Positions 29,401-36,912 of a stretch of DNA of 64,000 nt are shown here, in pieces (position 1 is the first letter of the stretch; every line of letters starts with the position of its first letter). Both the position numbers and the translations under genes were made by a program. The stretch is from Gillisella vitis (GTDB taxonomy: Bacteria > Pseudomonadota > Alphaproteobacteria > Rhizobiales > Rhizobiaceae), in assembly GCF_021559775.1 (NCBI RefSeq), contig NZ_CP056047.1, positions 1,860,001 through 1,924,000 of the forward strand, read 5' to 3'. The notes below the pieces were generated by a model that worked only from the letters and a program-made list of their open reading frames with translations, had not been told where the DNA came from and did no database searches.

Positions 29401-31197
29401 CTCGCCCTCGATGCTCGCCTTTCAACATCGCTATCTACCAACATAGCAAAGGGGCCAATAGTCTCTGCCCCGCTGCAGATTCACTGCGGTAATGCCGATC
29501 ACTCCTTTTCAGCCAAAAAGATTTATGAATGGGCGGCATTGTCAAGCCATGCGTTATTGGACGCGCAGATTCACGAGGGCGACCACAGCTTCATCATTCA
29601 AGCCGAACGAGAGATTTTCGAAAGAGCGGTAACCTTCCTCGATCTCGCACTGTGGACTATGGGCCTTACGCAGCGAGGCGCTACCGACACAGTCTATAAG
29701 GTTCTAACGACCGCCGTACCGAAATCCAGAGGAAAGACGCTTGTTGTGGTGCAGCCTGATGACAACCTCAACAGGTGTATTACCGAAACAAAGCGTGCGC
29801 TCGCTTCTGACGCCGCAGTTGCGATCTCGTTCTGTGGTATCCTTAATCTGCTGTCGCTCGACCGACACATGGCATGGCTAATGGAGTATTTACAGAGGCT
29901 GATTGCCTCAGATGCTCTCGGCGAGATTCTTCTTGCCCTTCCGGCGAATGCGGCGGGCGGCGGGCTTGGAGGTCTGAGCTCCACGCTCGCACAGGAGGGG
30001 ATTGAGCTGAAAGTGCGACGCCTTTTCATACCGGACGAGTATCTATGGGAAGGGAAGGCACTGACCCGGACACTGCAGGACGCTATTTCCATCCCAGAAG
30101 AAAACGAATTAATAGCGCGAAATGGATGCTACTTTGCTCGAAGGCTCACTCAGCTCAATCTACCCGATCTAGCCCGTAATACGCTATGTCAAGTTCCTGG
30201 AACATATTTGGTCACCGGGGCGACTGGTGGCCTTGGTTCAGCGGTAATTGGCTGGCTCATAGAGGAACAAGGCGTCCCGGCGGAACGTATTGTAGCAGTC
30301 TCCCGCAGGGGCACGCCCGATCAAACTTCGAAGGTGCGCGACATCTCGCTCGGTCTCGACAGACAACTCGACCTCCGGGCCGTGCTTCACACTGGTGAAC
30401 GACTAGCGGGGATTTTCCATCTCGCAGCAACACTTGATGACCGCCTTTTCATGCATCAAACGCCAGAGCGAGTGCAAGCCGTAATGGCACCAAAGCGAGC
30501 ACTCAGCGATCTGATCTCAATGAGCCGGGAATTTGGAACGCCTTGGCTTGTTGCTTTCTCGTCAGTCTCATCACTACTCGGCACACCTGGACAATCCAGC
30601 TATGCTGCAGCGAATGCTTATTTGGATGCCGTTGCTTCTTGGGAGACACTTGCCAGCGGTCCGGACGTCGCCTCAATTCACTGGGGAAGTTGGGCGGATG
30701 TCGGGATGACGGCACGCAGCCTGAAGGCCTTACAAACAGCCCGTAGCTCCGGGGAATTTCCATTGATACCGGAGCGAGCCCTGCAAGGGTTAGGAAAGGT
30801 CATTGGCCTTCTCCTGGCGGGTGAGGCGAACGGCGGACGCTTCGCTATCTGCGATGTTGACTGGTCACATTCACCATGGCGAAATCTACCTTTAATTTCG
30901 GCGCTGTCGCCAAAGACGCCCAGTACCTCAACCGTTACCTATGCAAAGGCAGAAGCGCCTGCCGCTACCACCATTCCAGAGGCCGATACCACCCATCCGG
31001 TGCGGACCATCCTCGGAGCCTATGTGCACCGTTGGGACGAGACGCGGACCCTGCAGGCACTTGGGCTAGACTCGCTTGATTTCGCCAGAATGCGGGGAGA
31101 TTTTTCCAAGATATTTGGAAAGGAGGTGCCGTTGACGCTGATTGCGCGACCCAATCAGACGCTGGGCGACCTCTATAAAACTTTATGTTCAATTTAG
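23470..31197 (+). CDS. Hybrid NRPS-PKS megasynthase, TE-A-T-KS-AT-TE-KR-T
   Basis: 2575 residues from a GTG start. Order by motif: type II-like thioesterase (FPHAGGSS; GHSFG, Ser91; GGH, His229); adenylation domain (TSGSMGKPK 423-431; YRTGD 658-662; Lys774); carrier with GGDS, Ser828; ketosynthase (Cys1062 in SACSST, His1197 in ECHATAT, His1241 in NIGHA); acyltransferase (GQGSQ 1429-1433; GHSVG, Ser1517; HPFHS 1625-1629, malonyl-like); a second thioesterase (FPFAGGSA; GVSLG, Ser1906; His2039); ketoreductase (TGATGGLG 2249-2256; Tyr2378, Asn2382; an LDD motif pointing to B-type stereochemistry); final carrier LGLDS, Ser2535. All active sites look intact. No condensation domain, no terminal TE and no phosphopantetheinyl transferase is present nearby. 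At the A4 core (VFFAWECLRP) the usual Asp235 position appears to be Val. The enzyme would load one acid, extend it once and reduce it. Confidence 0.92.
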   Translation: MQEIQPIILHEPSDVFLRLFAFPHAGGSSTSFRDWPKFLIEGVELVSYQLPGRGALKSIPPLRRIEPIVDALTDMVAAADDGTPYIFFGHSFGALLAHLVCEELRMRGASLPRHIILSAHRAPHMQPRHEPGGRLKFELPDAEFLDVVKSWGLVSNEILSDQEFLQLALPALRADLEVDETCIIDIGRVSSLPATLFYGVEDPTVTKDELEGWSSHYSELSVETFHGGHFYTVECEKSFSVALNHILAVTQEACPRAIMTAAAAQELGNETLWQRFEKEVWNHPTRHALVEGDRTWQFDELRKSAISLASALREHGVIKGDAIGFFLPHCAEYSIGILASTYLGAPACLLEKGWSDDILHTFIEAVKPKVIITIRDLVKRLPDELKSSGAVLLVGEDALPLPEKFSQSPAAVVGDDIAMISMTSGSMGKPKAVLTTHRGCLFCFQARYDRYPYRPDSREGLNVFFAWECLRPILQGVTAVVVPDDRIFDPVQLVEILERECITRIIATPSLLESVLDNAVVGPALNKRLAHMEMWLLMGEVVTSRIVAKARDRLPKNVGLVNAYSTWESLDIAFADLLVETSQTKSVTVPVGKILDGSTAIILDTKQRPVPYGATGELYFASPGIAPGYFQDAVKTAERFIHFGKKNAEWGIPEFIYYRTGDRARFLPDGQLQVLGRLDDTVKLRGFKVSLLATERVLEAEPGVVRAIVIPVIDSETGQPIHTVAYIHGIDGMPSETTLARVRLRGSLHLPEYARPRHYVGLDHIPLREGESRKLDLSKLPAPPDEMEPFASSSLSAVESKIATAWRSVLKIKHVQAEDNFFSLGGDSLAAARLTSALADQYGISLSVLDVFDYPTIAQMASVLNESGTQPHEIKCIVDKVPRQSTKLAVVGMAGRFPGADSIFSFWENLKAGKDTLSIFDRETLERKGVPPEVINHPNWVPVAQKINDADKFDAGFWSISKRESEIMDPQHRVFIEVAAAALEQAGYLRSKNPYRYRTGVFASCGIDGYLVHHLDGGGLKTPLDPTGLFLTEIGNEKDYIATRVSYLLDLGGPSLTVTSACSSTLVAVAQAAQSILSGQCDMAIAGGSSINFPNFGYRYENGLVGSVDGHVRPFDQEASGTLFGDSVGAVVLKHLDDAIADGDHIWAVMSGFGLSNDGIVKAGYAAPSAKAQTRCISDAIKMANIDSEAISYVECHATATLVGDAIEIKGLKDAFDAHRAGEMSKPGTCRIGSVKGNIGHANCAAGITGFIKTVLSLHHRSLVKTANFDKLNHKLVDIVECNGSPFSVQTNLEPWEVSDPNRQLPRRAGVSSFGIGGTNAHVILEEAPEFGSFGEASRLHLATITGKSPEALARNCSELAGAVAGMAPDELTSAIWALNTRREHHQVRAATVITGNSGEAATKIAALAHVQPKQTEGHAATIAFCFSGQGSQHPAMARALYSGIADGGRFRTRFELVCRHLATHLEEDPVQLLLHADEISVKRPIITQCGLFAVEYALAASLIDIGLRPVAMAGHSVGEYAAAAISGIVNLEDAARLVANRALASEAMLDEKHDANHIGGMLSVAGDVQQINQWLEANKPDTLWLAVENTSNQIVIAGRLVDLEPAEYELTKRGFHCRRVSVSHPFHSPLMQPVADKLNETARGIVSQAPTIPMASNVSGTWFNNSGVASDYWSRHVTSRVLWSANVEKLLQWEPDIILEIGPGAVLTNLIGKHLRGRAAAKQPIILPSLSDFSEAPMENECRFLSMLGTLWSHGASINWEKFHESHGGPPKPRRQPVLPTYSFEKTSFWARPDKSIYVDPHATSIVVPEPNTARCLVRTTTKPAARIKLYCFPFAGGSAATFKHWSKNSPNWLDIVAVEYPRRSGKNGEIDLQDGSADSIFLQELSASIRDDAGNGHIAFCGVSLGVTVATALLNGPLRDLADSKQIAGLILVGRSPFGVDESEKIDCNEFLLTPPDMQLDLLWREQVLPLLKEDLALDARLSTSLSTNIAKGPIVSAPLQIHCGNADHSFSAKKIYEWAALSSHALLDAQIHEGDHSFIIQAEREIFERAVTFLDLALWTMGLTQRGATDTVYKVLTTAVPKSRGKTLVVVQPDDNLNRCITETKRALASDAAVAISFCGILNLLSLDRHMAWLMEYLQRLIASDALGEILLALPANAAGGGLGGLSSTLAQEGIELKVRRLFIPDEYLWEGKALTRTLQDAISIPEENELIARNGCYFARRLTQLNLPDLARNTLCQVPGTYLVTGATGGLGSAVIGWLIEEQGVPAERIVAVSRRGTPDQTSKVRDISLGLDRQLDLRAVLHTGERLAGIFHLAATLDDRLFMHQTPERVQAVMAPKRALSDLISMSREFGTPWLVAFSSVSSLLGTPGQSSYAAANAYLDAVASWETLASGPDVASIHWGSWADVGMTARSLKALQTARSSGEFPLIPERALQGLGKVIGLLLAGEANGGRFAICDVDWSHSPWRNLPLISALSPKTPSTSTVTYAKAEAPAATTIPEADTTHPVRTILGAYVHRWDETRTLQALGLDSLDFARMRGDFSKIFGKEVPLTLIARPNQTLGDLYKTLCSI

Positions 31198-31212
31198 CCC
31201 GAAGATCACCGC

Positions 31213-32541
31213 ATGAACCAGCAACTTCACTTTAGATTACCTCTTCCCTTTCCGCCACCATTGATGCAGACGGGAAGGAAATTTTCGGACGAAGATAACG
31301 CGCGACTAGCCCACATTGACGAGCTTTTGTCTACCGCACCGGATCTCGGCAATGGCGGCTTCTTACTAGCCAAGGAGAGCTACTGCGCGATCCGAAGACT
31401 AGAAGCTAAGGCATCTAAGCGCTTCCACAGAGCGTGTGGTGCACATAAGCAGGCAGTTGAACTCCACATTGCTCCGACTTTACTGACAATCGCCGAAGGT
31501 CAACAACCAACTACGGAAGCAATTTCCGCCCTGATCCGCATGGTTTCAGTCGACCCAATCCGCTCGGCTTTTAGGGGTAGGCACGCCTTGATTGATCCCT
31601 CCAAAGAAACCCATGCGGCGATCGAAAGCTTGCGACTTGTTTGGCCCAGTTTCCGGGCTTGGTGGGCGACGCATTTCGAGATAATTGACCAAACGCAGAT
31701 TCCAATTGTTGACCTTTGGCAATTCTTCTTGCCCCTTGCTCAATGGATCATCAGCGAACGCGCGGCAGTGCGCCCGTGTGGAATGTTCATGGTGGCGTTT
31801 AATGGCAGTCCGGGTGCCGGGAAAACTGTCACGACGGGCGTATTGACAGTTTTGCTAAATGCCTTGCTCGATACAACTGTGGATGGACGCGCTGTAGCGC
31901 GAAGCGGCGACGACTGGTACCTGTCTAAGGCTGATCGTGAATCGCTGCGGGCCTGTGGTTTTGATCCAGGGCGTCCTGGCCTCTCGAACCGGGCTCCGCC
32001 TGGTACCCAGGACATCGGCCGTCTCCGGAGAAATATCGCTGAACTTGAAGCGAGTACATCAGAAAGTCGTGTATATCTGGCCAATTTTGACAAGCAGGCG
32101 GATGATATACCGCCCGGTAACGCCGCAGCGATTGCAGTAGACGGTAAAGTTGCAGTGTTCCTTTTCGATCTTTGGTTCGCTGGTGCCACTACGACCTCAG
32201 ACCCTTCAGCGCAAGATACCTTGTTGAGACAGAATATAGCCGCCGAGCTGCGCAACTGGAAACCGATTTTCGACCGCATCGATGCCCTGCTCGCATTCAA
32301 CTGGCCGTCCTTCAGTAGCATGGTTGCGGAACGCGAAACTCAGGAGCAGCTAGCAGAATTAAAACGCGGCAAGCGTGGAATGAGTGCGGAAGATATTGTG
32401 TGTTTCATGGACTACATGATTAACAAGTGTTGGGACTGGGACAACCTTTCACCACTGCCCGATAGCAGCCGCATCACCTTTCGCGTCTGGCGCGACAGCA
32501 ATCATCGCATCATCGCAGTTGAAAAAGGAGGGCTACCGTGA
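31213..32541 (+). CDS. P-loop kinase resembling D-glycerate 3-kinase
   Basis: 442 residues. Walker A is FNGSPGAGKTVTTGVL at about residues 195-210. It is followed by SGDDWYLSKADRESL, SNRAPPGTQDIGRLRRNI and LANFDKQADDIPP, then VFLFDLWFAGA. This series parallels the bacterial glycerate kinase/GLYK pattern (RGxPGTHD, FDKA, EGW.VG). The N-terminal 180 residues are of unknown fold. It starts 15 bp after the megasynthase and its stop overlaps the next GTG (GTGA), so it is co-translated. It likely phosphorylates a small hydroxyl compound such as glycerate or glycerol. The next gene, a glycerol-3-phosphate dehydrogenase homologue, fits a C3 substrate. ATP dependence is clear; the substrate is inference. 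Confidence 0.72.
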   Translation: MNQQLHFRLPLPFPPPLMQTGRKFSDEDNARLAHIDELLSTAPDLGNGGFLLAKESYCAIRRLEAKASKRFHRACGAHKQAVELHIAPTLLTIAEGQQPTTEAISALIRMVSVDPIRSAFRGRHALIDPSKETHAAIESLRLVWPSFRAWWATHFEIIDQTQIPIVDLWQFFLPLAQWIISERAAVRPCGMFMVAFNGSPGAGKTVTTGVLTVLLNALLDTTVDGRAVARSGDDWYLSKADRESLRACGFDPGRPGLSNRAPPGTQDIGRLRRNIAELEASTSESRVYLANFDKQADDIPPGNAAAIAVDGKVAVFLFDLWFAGATTTSDPSAQDTLLRQNIAAELRNWKPIFDRIDALLAFNWPSFSSMVAERETQEQLAELKRGKRGMSAEDIVCFMDYMINKCWDWDNLSPLPDSSRITFRVWRDSNHRIIAVEKGGLP

Positions 32542-34388
32542 ACCATCAACACGGTGTCGACAACCAATCACCCATACAAACCTTCTCACTAAATGATATC
32601 GTGGGTCACTTCCGAAACGTGGTGAAAATATACGAAAAAGAACCTCATTATGTGTTCGACACCGTGATCGTGGGCGGAGGAATTGCAGGTGCGGGTGTTC
32701 TACGTGACCTTAGTTCGCGTGGTAATGCGTCCGCTCTGCTTTGCGAGCGCAGCACATTTGGTTCGAGCACCTCGAGCAAATCTGGCAAGGCAATTCATCC
32801 TGGCATCCGTTATCTCAGGATGTCGTTTCATCGCGTGATGCTTGCGTTCAAATTGCGCAAGGATGCCACTATCAAGCAAAGTACTGTGGATAACCTCCGC
32901 TCCGCTTGGTTGGATTTGAAACTTGTCTGGCACGGCACGCGAGAGCGTATGGTGCTTGTCAATACCTCAACTGGAACAGTGGACGTTCATCCGAACCTAG
33001 TGTTCGTTTACGACAACAGCCCCGAGAAGAAGTGGCCAGTCTTTTTCGGAATTCTCATCTACGAGCTTTTCACAACACTTTGGTCATTCTCTCATCTTAA
33101 ACGTCGCTATGGAAGGGTTGCGATCTATTCCAAAGTGGAAAGACTTAAAAAGCTTCTACCATTCCTCAGTTCCACCGGACTGAAGGGAGCGATACAATAT
33201 TGGGACGGGAAGACAAGCAACGACCAGACGCTTGTAATCAAGACCCTACGCGACGCAGTACACCGAGCAGGAAAAGAGCATCCGATTTACGCACTTTGTC
33301 GTGTCGAGCTAGTCGACTATGCGTGGCACGGTGATGATGGCTGCTTTCATGTCCATCTACGCCAATTTTTCGATGTAGACGACTTGCCGAAGGAAGTTGT
33401 GGTCAAGGCTCACACACTGACAAATGCTTCGGGCCCTTGGATCGATCATGTTCGCAACCGCACATCCCGCCCAGATCAGCGGACTACAGTGATCTACTCA
33501 CGCGGCACACACGTTGAGGTTACTAACAAATTCATTCATCAACAACTATCAGATCATCCAGAATATCGAGTTGGACTGGTGCCTCTCAATGCGGAACGGC
33601 AACATTACCTCAGGCCGTTCTTCCAAAATGGTATTTGGTACATTCAGTGTACAACAACGGATAGATACCACACTGACCCAGATAAGGTACTTCCGGAGCG
33701 GGATGAAATCGAGGAGCTGATGAGTTCTTACAACCACCTTGTCACCGACGAGTGGAAGATCTCGGAAGCTGATATCTTCAACGTCTTCGTCGGAGTCCGG
33801 CCTTTACCCTACAATGATCCCAACGAAATCTCCGTTCAAAACATTTCACGAATGTTTCGGGTTAATGAAGTTAGTCAGGGAGATGGTGCAGTCTTTGATC
33901 TAGTCAATGTGAAACTGACCGAATACCGGTGGGCGGGCCAAGACGTAGGGAGGATGATCAAACGCAATCTACAAAAGCGCGGCATCAAGACACTAGGCTC
34001 TTCAACAACATTGAAAACTGCGTTCACACCGGTCCCCGAGGAGTCCAAATTCGCCATCAACTCACCACAACATCCCGTTGGCGATATGAGGTATCTTGAG
34101 GAAAAGATAACGCATTACGCAGAATTTCAGGCGCTCAACTGCTACACCGATTACATGATGAATTTCGGCGGCTTACGAGATGCCGTGGGATTTAATGAAT
34201 TAGGGAAGTGCGATTTCAACTGGGATATCGCTCATTTCAGTCTCGAAACTATGTCGAAATTGCTCGGCTGGCCAGACGCACGTACGCAACGCGAATGGGA
34301 ACGCTTCATAGACATGTATAGAGATTTATTCACACCGATCCATGGGTCGAACATTACACAAAAACGACCTGAAACTAATATTATCTAA
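32538..34388 (+). CDS. FAD-dependent glycerol-3-phosphate dehydrogenase (GlpD) homologue
   Basis: 616 residues. The FAD dinucleotide-binding segment is DTVIVGGGIAGAGVLRDLSS at about residues 40-60, followed by SSTSSKSGKAIHPGIRYL, the GlpD-like flavin/substrate region. NASGPWIDHVR and VFVGVRPLPY are further family landmarks. The C-terminal domain keeps WAGQDVGRMI and a long helical tail. GTG 32538 overlaps the kinase stop. GlpD oxidises sn-glycerol 3-phosphate to dihydroxyacetone phosphate at the membrane with a quinone acceptor. Following a kinase and preceding a SerC-like transaminase, it may make a phosphorylated keto compound for amination. It is longer than usual GlpD (about 500 residues). 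Confidence 0.78.
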   Translation: MNHQHGVDNQSPIQTFSLNDIVGHFRNVVKIYEKEPHYVFDTVIVGGGIAGAGVLRDLSSRGNASALLCERSTFGSSTSSKSGKAIHPGIRYLRMSFHRVMLAFKLRKDATIKQSTVDNLRSAWLDLKLVWHGTRERMVLVNTSTGTVDVHPNLVFVYDNSPEKKWPVFFGILIYELFTTLWSFSHLKRRYGRVAIYSKVERLKKLLPFLSSTGLKGAIQYWDGKTSNDQTLVIKTLRDAVHRAGKEHPIYALCRVELVDYAWHGDDGCFHVHLRQFFDVDDLPKEVVVKAHTLTNASGPWIDHVRNRTSRPDQRTTVIYSRGTHVEVTNKFIHQQLSDHPEYRVGLVPLNAERQHYLRPFFQNGIWYIQCTTTDRYHTDPDKVLPERDEIEELMSSYNHLVTDEWKISEADIFNVFVGVRPLPYNDPNEISVQNISRMFRVNEVSQGDGAVFDLVNVKLTEYRWAGQDVGRMIKRNLQKRGIKTLGSSTTLKTAFTPVPEESKFAINSPQHPVGDMRYLEEKITHYAEFQALNCYTDYMMNFGGLRDAVGFNELGKCDFNWDIAHFSLETMSKLLGWPDARTQREWERFIDMYRDLFTPIHGSNITQKRPETNII

Positions 34389-34640
34389 TGCACCATTCTT
34401 GTAATTAGGCCGCGATAACATAATTGCATTTTGTGGCGTCAATTATTTTCTTGGTGTTACAATTTCTATTTATTGAATCTGAACTCCCAAGAAAGCGGCA
34501 GCTTTGTTGTCTTTATAGGAGTGAGCATTAGTACGCAGGTTCCGAATTCCGATCAAAATACCACGACTTAAAGGTGTAAATTGCATTCTATAGTTTAATT
34601 AATCGATGGTTATAAGCCTAACCCAAAAGGAGGATGCGCA

Positions 34641-35702
34641 GTGAAAATGGATGAGATAAAATTTGCCAACTATTTCTTTATCGTCAACCACAGTGAGAAG
34701 TTCAGTGTGCCCGTTCACGGTCGACCGTTCCTCGCCACTTCTCGCCATCCATTGGTTCCGAAGGATATTCCCGATATTGGCTCGCGAATCTTGACTGTTG
34801 CACCTACAGAAACGGATAGATTTCTTGATGATCCTGATAGGCTCCAGAAATGCCGTAGCATGATCGACGACCAGCTCGCCCTCAATAAGGGAGTGTTGCT
34901 TCGAAACTTCCCGCTCCGGGACAGGAATGAATTCGAAGCATTTATACGTGCGCTTGGATATGGGGCATTCAGTTACAAAGGCGGCATCGCCATACGCCAG
35001 CAGGAAAATCGAGCGTCGATGAGCGCAAGCGACGAAGACCCACGGATCACTCTCGCGCCGCACAATGAAATGGCTTATCTCGCCAACTATCCCAAAAAGA
35101 TCTTCTTTTATTGCGATACGCAGGCTGAGCGGGGCGGTGAGGTTCCTATAAACGACATTCGTCAGACACTCCCCCTGGTACCATCTGACATTCGTGAGAA
35201 GTTTGAGCGCCTTGGTGTGCGTTACTACCGCATGCTGCCGCGCAGATCCCAATCGGGGCAGATTGGCTGGACCGACACGTTCGGGACCGATGATTGCATG
35301 GAAGTCGAAGCATACATGCGCCAGAATGGTTATGATTTTGAATGGATTAATGGTGACCGTCTAAAATACTCCTATCAACGGCCAGCTATTCTCCGGCATC
35401 CCGAGACCGGCGAACAGCTTTGGTTCAACCAGATAACCGAGCTGAATAGCTCTTACTGGCGGAATCATCCGCAGTTCCCGGGTGACTTGCCAGAAGACGC
35501 CTATCCAGCGACAACAAGCTACGGTGACGGTAGCCCAATAGATCCGGACACAATTGGTATGCTCCGGGCAGCGTTATGGCGCAGTTCTTATGCCGTTCGG
35601 ATGCAGCCGCACGATTTGTTGGTTCTTGACAACCAAATTATGCAACACGGCCGTTTCGCCTATGAAGGTGCGCGCCGCCATTATGTCAGCATGGCAGCTT
35701 GA
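34641..35702 (+). CDS. TauD/SyrP-like Fe(II)/2-oxoglutarate dioxygenase
   Basis: 353 residues. APHNEMAYLANYP supplies the HxE part of the facial triad, RGGEVPINDIR is the next family block, and LDNQIMQHGRFAYEGARRHY supplies the distal histidine and the 2-oxoglutarate arginine. The metal site is complete. GTG 34641 has AAGGAGG seven bases upstream. It follows a 252-bp AT-rich gap, the largest inside the cluster, so a second promoter may sit there. SyrP-like enzymes hydroxylate amino acids, free or carrier-bound, in natural product pathways, and this is the likely role. The next gene begins immediately after its stop. Confidence 0.85.
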   Translation: MKMDEIKFANYFFIVNHSEKFSVPVHGRPFLATSRHPLVPKDIPDIGSRILTVAPTETDRFLDDPDRLQKCRSMIDDQLALNKGVLLRNFPLRDRNEFEAFIRALGYGAFSYKGGIAIRQQENRASMSASDEDPRITLAPHNEMAYLANYPKKIFFYCDTQAERGGEVPINDIRQTLPLVPSDIREKFERLGVRYYRMLPRRSQSGQIGWTDTFGTDDCMEVEAYMRQNGYDFEWINGDRLKYSYQRPAILRHPETGEQLWFNQITELNSSYWRNHPQFPGDLPEDAYPATTSYGDGSPIDPDTIGMLRAALWRSSYAVRMQPHDLLVLDNQIMQHGRFAYEGARRHYVSMAA

Positions 35703-35703
35703 T

Positions 35704-36912
35704 ATGGAAGAGTCTGTATCCCCCTTAGTTCAGTCTGGCCAGGCACCTTTGACAAAGCCTATATTGAAGCCGGCCCGACCATATTTTTCCTCAGGACCTT
35801 GTCCCAAGCGGCCCGGTTGGGACGCCACGCTGCTTCGTGACGCGTATGTCGGGCGCTCGCATCGGACGCTGGAGGGGCAGATCCGCCTGAAACAAGTAAT
35901 TGACTTGTCTCGCAAGGTACTGCGGCTCCCTGACGACTATCTTGTTGCCATCGTGCCTGGGTCTGATACTGGAGCAGTTGAAATGCTGCTTTGGAATTTG
36001 CTGGGACAGCATGGAGTAGAGGTCTGCGAGTGGGAGTCATTCGGCCGAGATTGGCTCCATGATATCGCTAACGAACTGTGTGTACCCGAACTTAAAGTCT
36101 ACAGCGCGAAGAATTTCGGGGGATTCCCCGATTTGTCTACTGTAGATTTCGATAAGGATGTCGTTTTTTCCTGGAACGGCACGACTTCGGGCGTTTGTGT
36201 GCCAGGTTCTGATTGGATTCCTGACGATCGACGCGGGCTGACTATTTGCGATGCCACCTCGGCAGTCTTTTGTACGGAGATAGATTATCGCAAACTTGAT
36301 GCGATCACTTGGTCTTGGCAGAAGTCGCTCGGCGGTGAGGGCGCGCATGGCATGATTGCACTTTCACCAGCGGCAGTTAAGCGATTAGAAAGTTATCGAC
36401 CCACCCGCCCCGTTCCAAAGATCTTTCGGCTGACCAAGAACGGGAAGCTACTTCATCAAGTTTTTGAGGGTTTCACAATCAATACTCCGTCCATGCTCGC
36501 CGTCGAAGATGCACTCGACGCATTGGCGTGGGCTGAAAGCGTCGGCGGATTGCCCGGTCTCGTCGCAAAAACTGGTGAAAATTTTTCAGTAATTAAGGCA
36601 TGGGTCGATACATCCCCAGATGTTGAGTTTCTCGCCTCCGACCCGCGAACGATCTCTCAGTCTTCAGTCTGTTTGGAGTTCCGGCACGCTGCAGACCTGC
36701 CTGAAATACTTAAACGACGCTTTGCACAGCGTGTGAGCGAGGTCGTTGCACATGAGGAGGCTGGATACGATATTCAGAACTATCGTGACGCGCCGCCGGG
36801 TTTACGGATTTGGGCAGGCGCAACTGTGGAGCGCTCAGATCTCGAAGCATTGTTACCTTGGGTCGACTGGGCTATTGCTAAAACCCGCGCCGAGATGAGT
36901 TTGAACGAATGA
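35704..36912 (+). CDS. SerC-like phosphoserine aminotransferase homologue
   Basis: 402 residues of fold-type I, class V aminotransferase. KPARPYFSSGPCPKRPGW and RSHRTLEGQIRLKQVI are SerC signatures (SSGPC.K.PGW, GRSHR). WSWQKSLGGEGAHG holds the Schiff-base lysine K207. The start ATG 35704 comes one base after the dioxygenase stop; in-frame ATGs further upstream lie inside that gene. SerC enzymes transaminate 3-phosphohydroxypyruvate and also 3-hydroxy-4-phosphooxy-2-ketobutanoate in PLP synthesis. In this cluster, between C3-phosphate enzymes and a phosphatase, it should aminate a phosphorylated ketone or ketoacid. Its stop overlaps the phosphatase start (ATGA). Confidence 0.87.
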   Translation: MEESVSPLVQSGQAPLTKPILKPARPYFSSGPCPKRPGWDATLLRDAYVGRSHRTLEGQIRLKQVIDLSRKVLRLPDDYLVAIVPGSDTGAVEMLLWNLLGQHGVEVCEWESFGRDWLHDIANELCVPELKVYSAKNFGGFPDLSTVDFDKDVVFSWNGTTSGVCVPGSDWIPDDRRGLTICDATSAVFCTEIDYRKLDAITWSWQKSLGGEGAHGMIALSPAAVKRLESYRPTRPVPKIFRLTKNGKLLHQVFEGFTINTPSMLAVEDALDALAWAESVGGLPGLVAKTGENFSVIKAWVDTSPDVEFLASDPRTISQSSVCLEFRHAADLPEILKRRFAQRVSEVVAHEEAGYDIQNYRDAPPGLRIWAGATVERSDLEALLPWVDWAIAKTRAEMSLNE

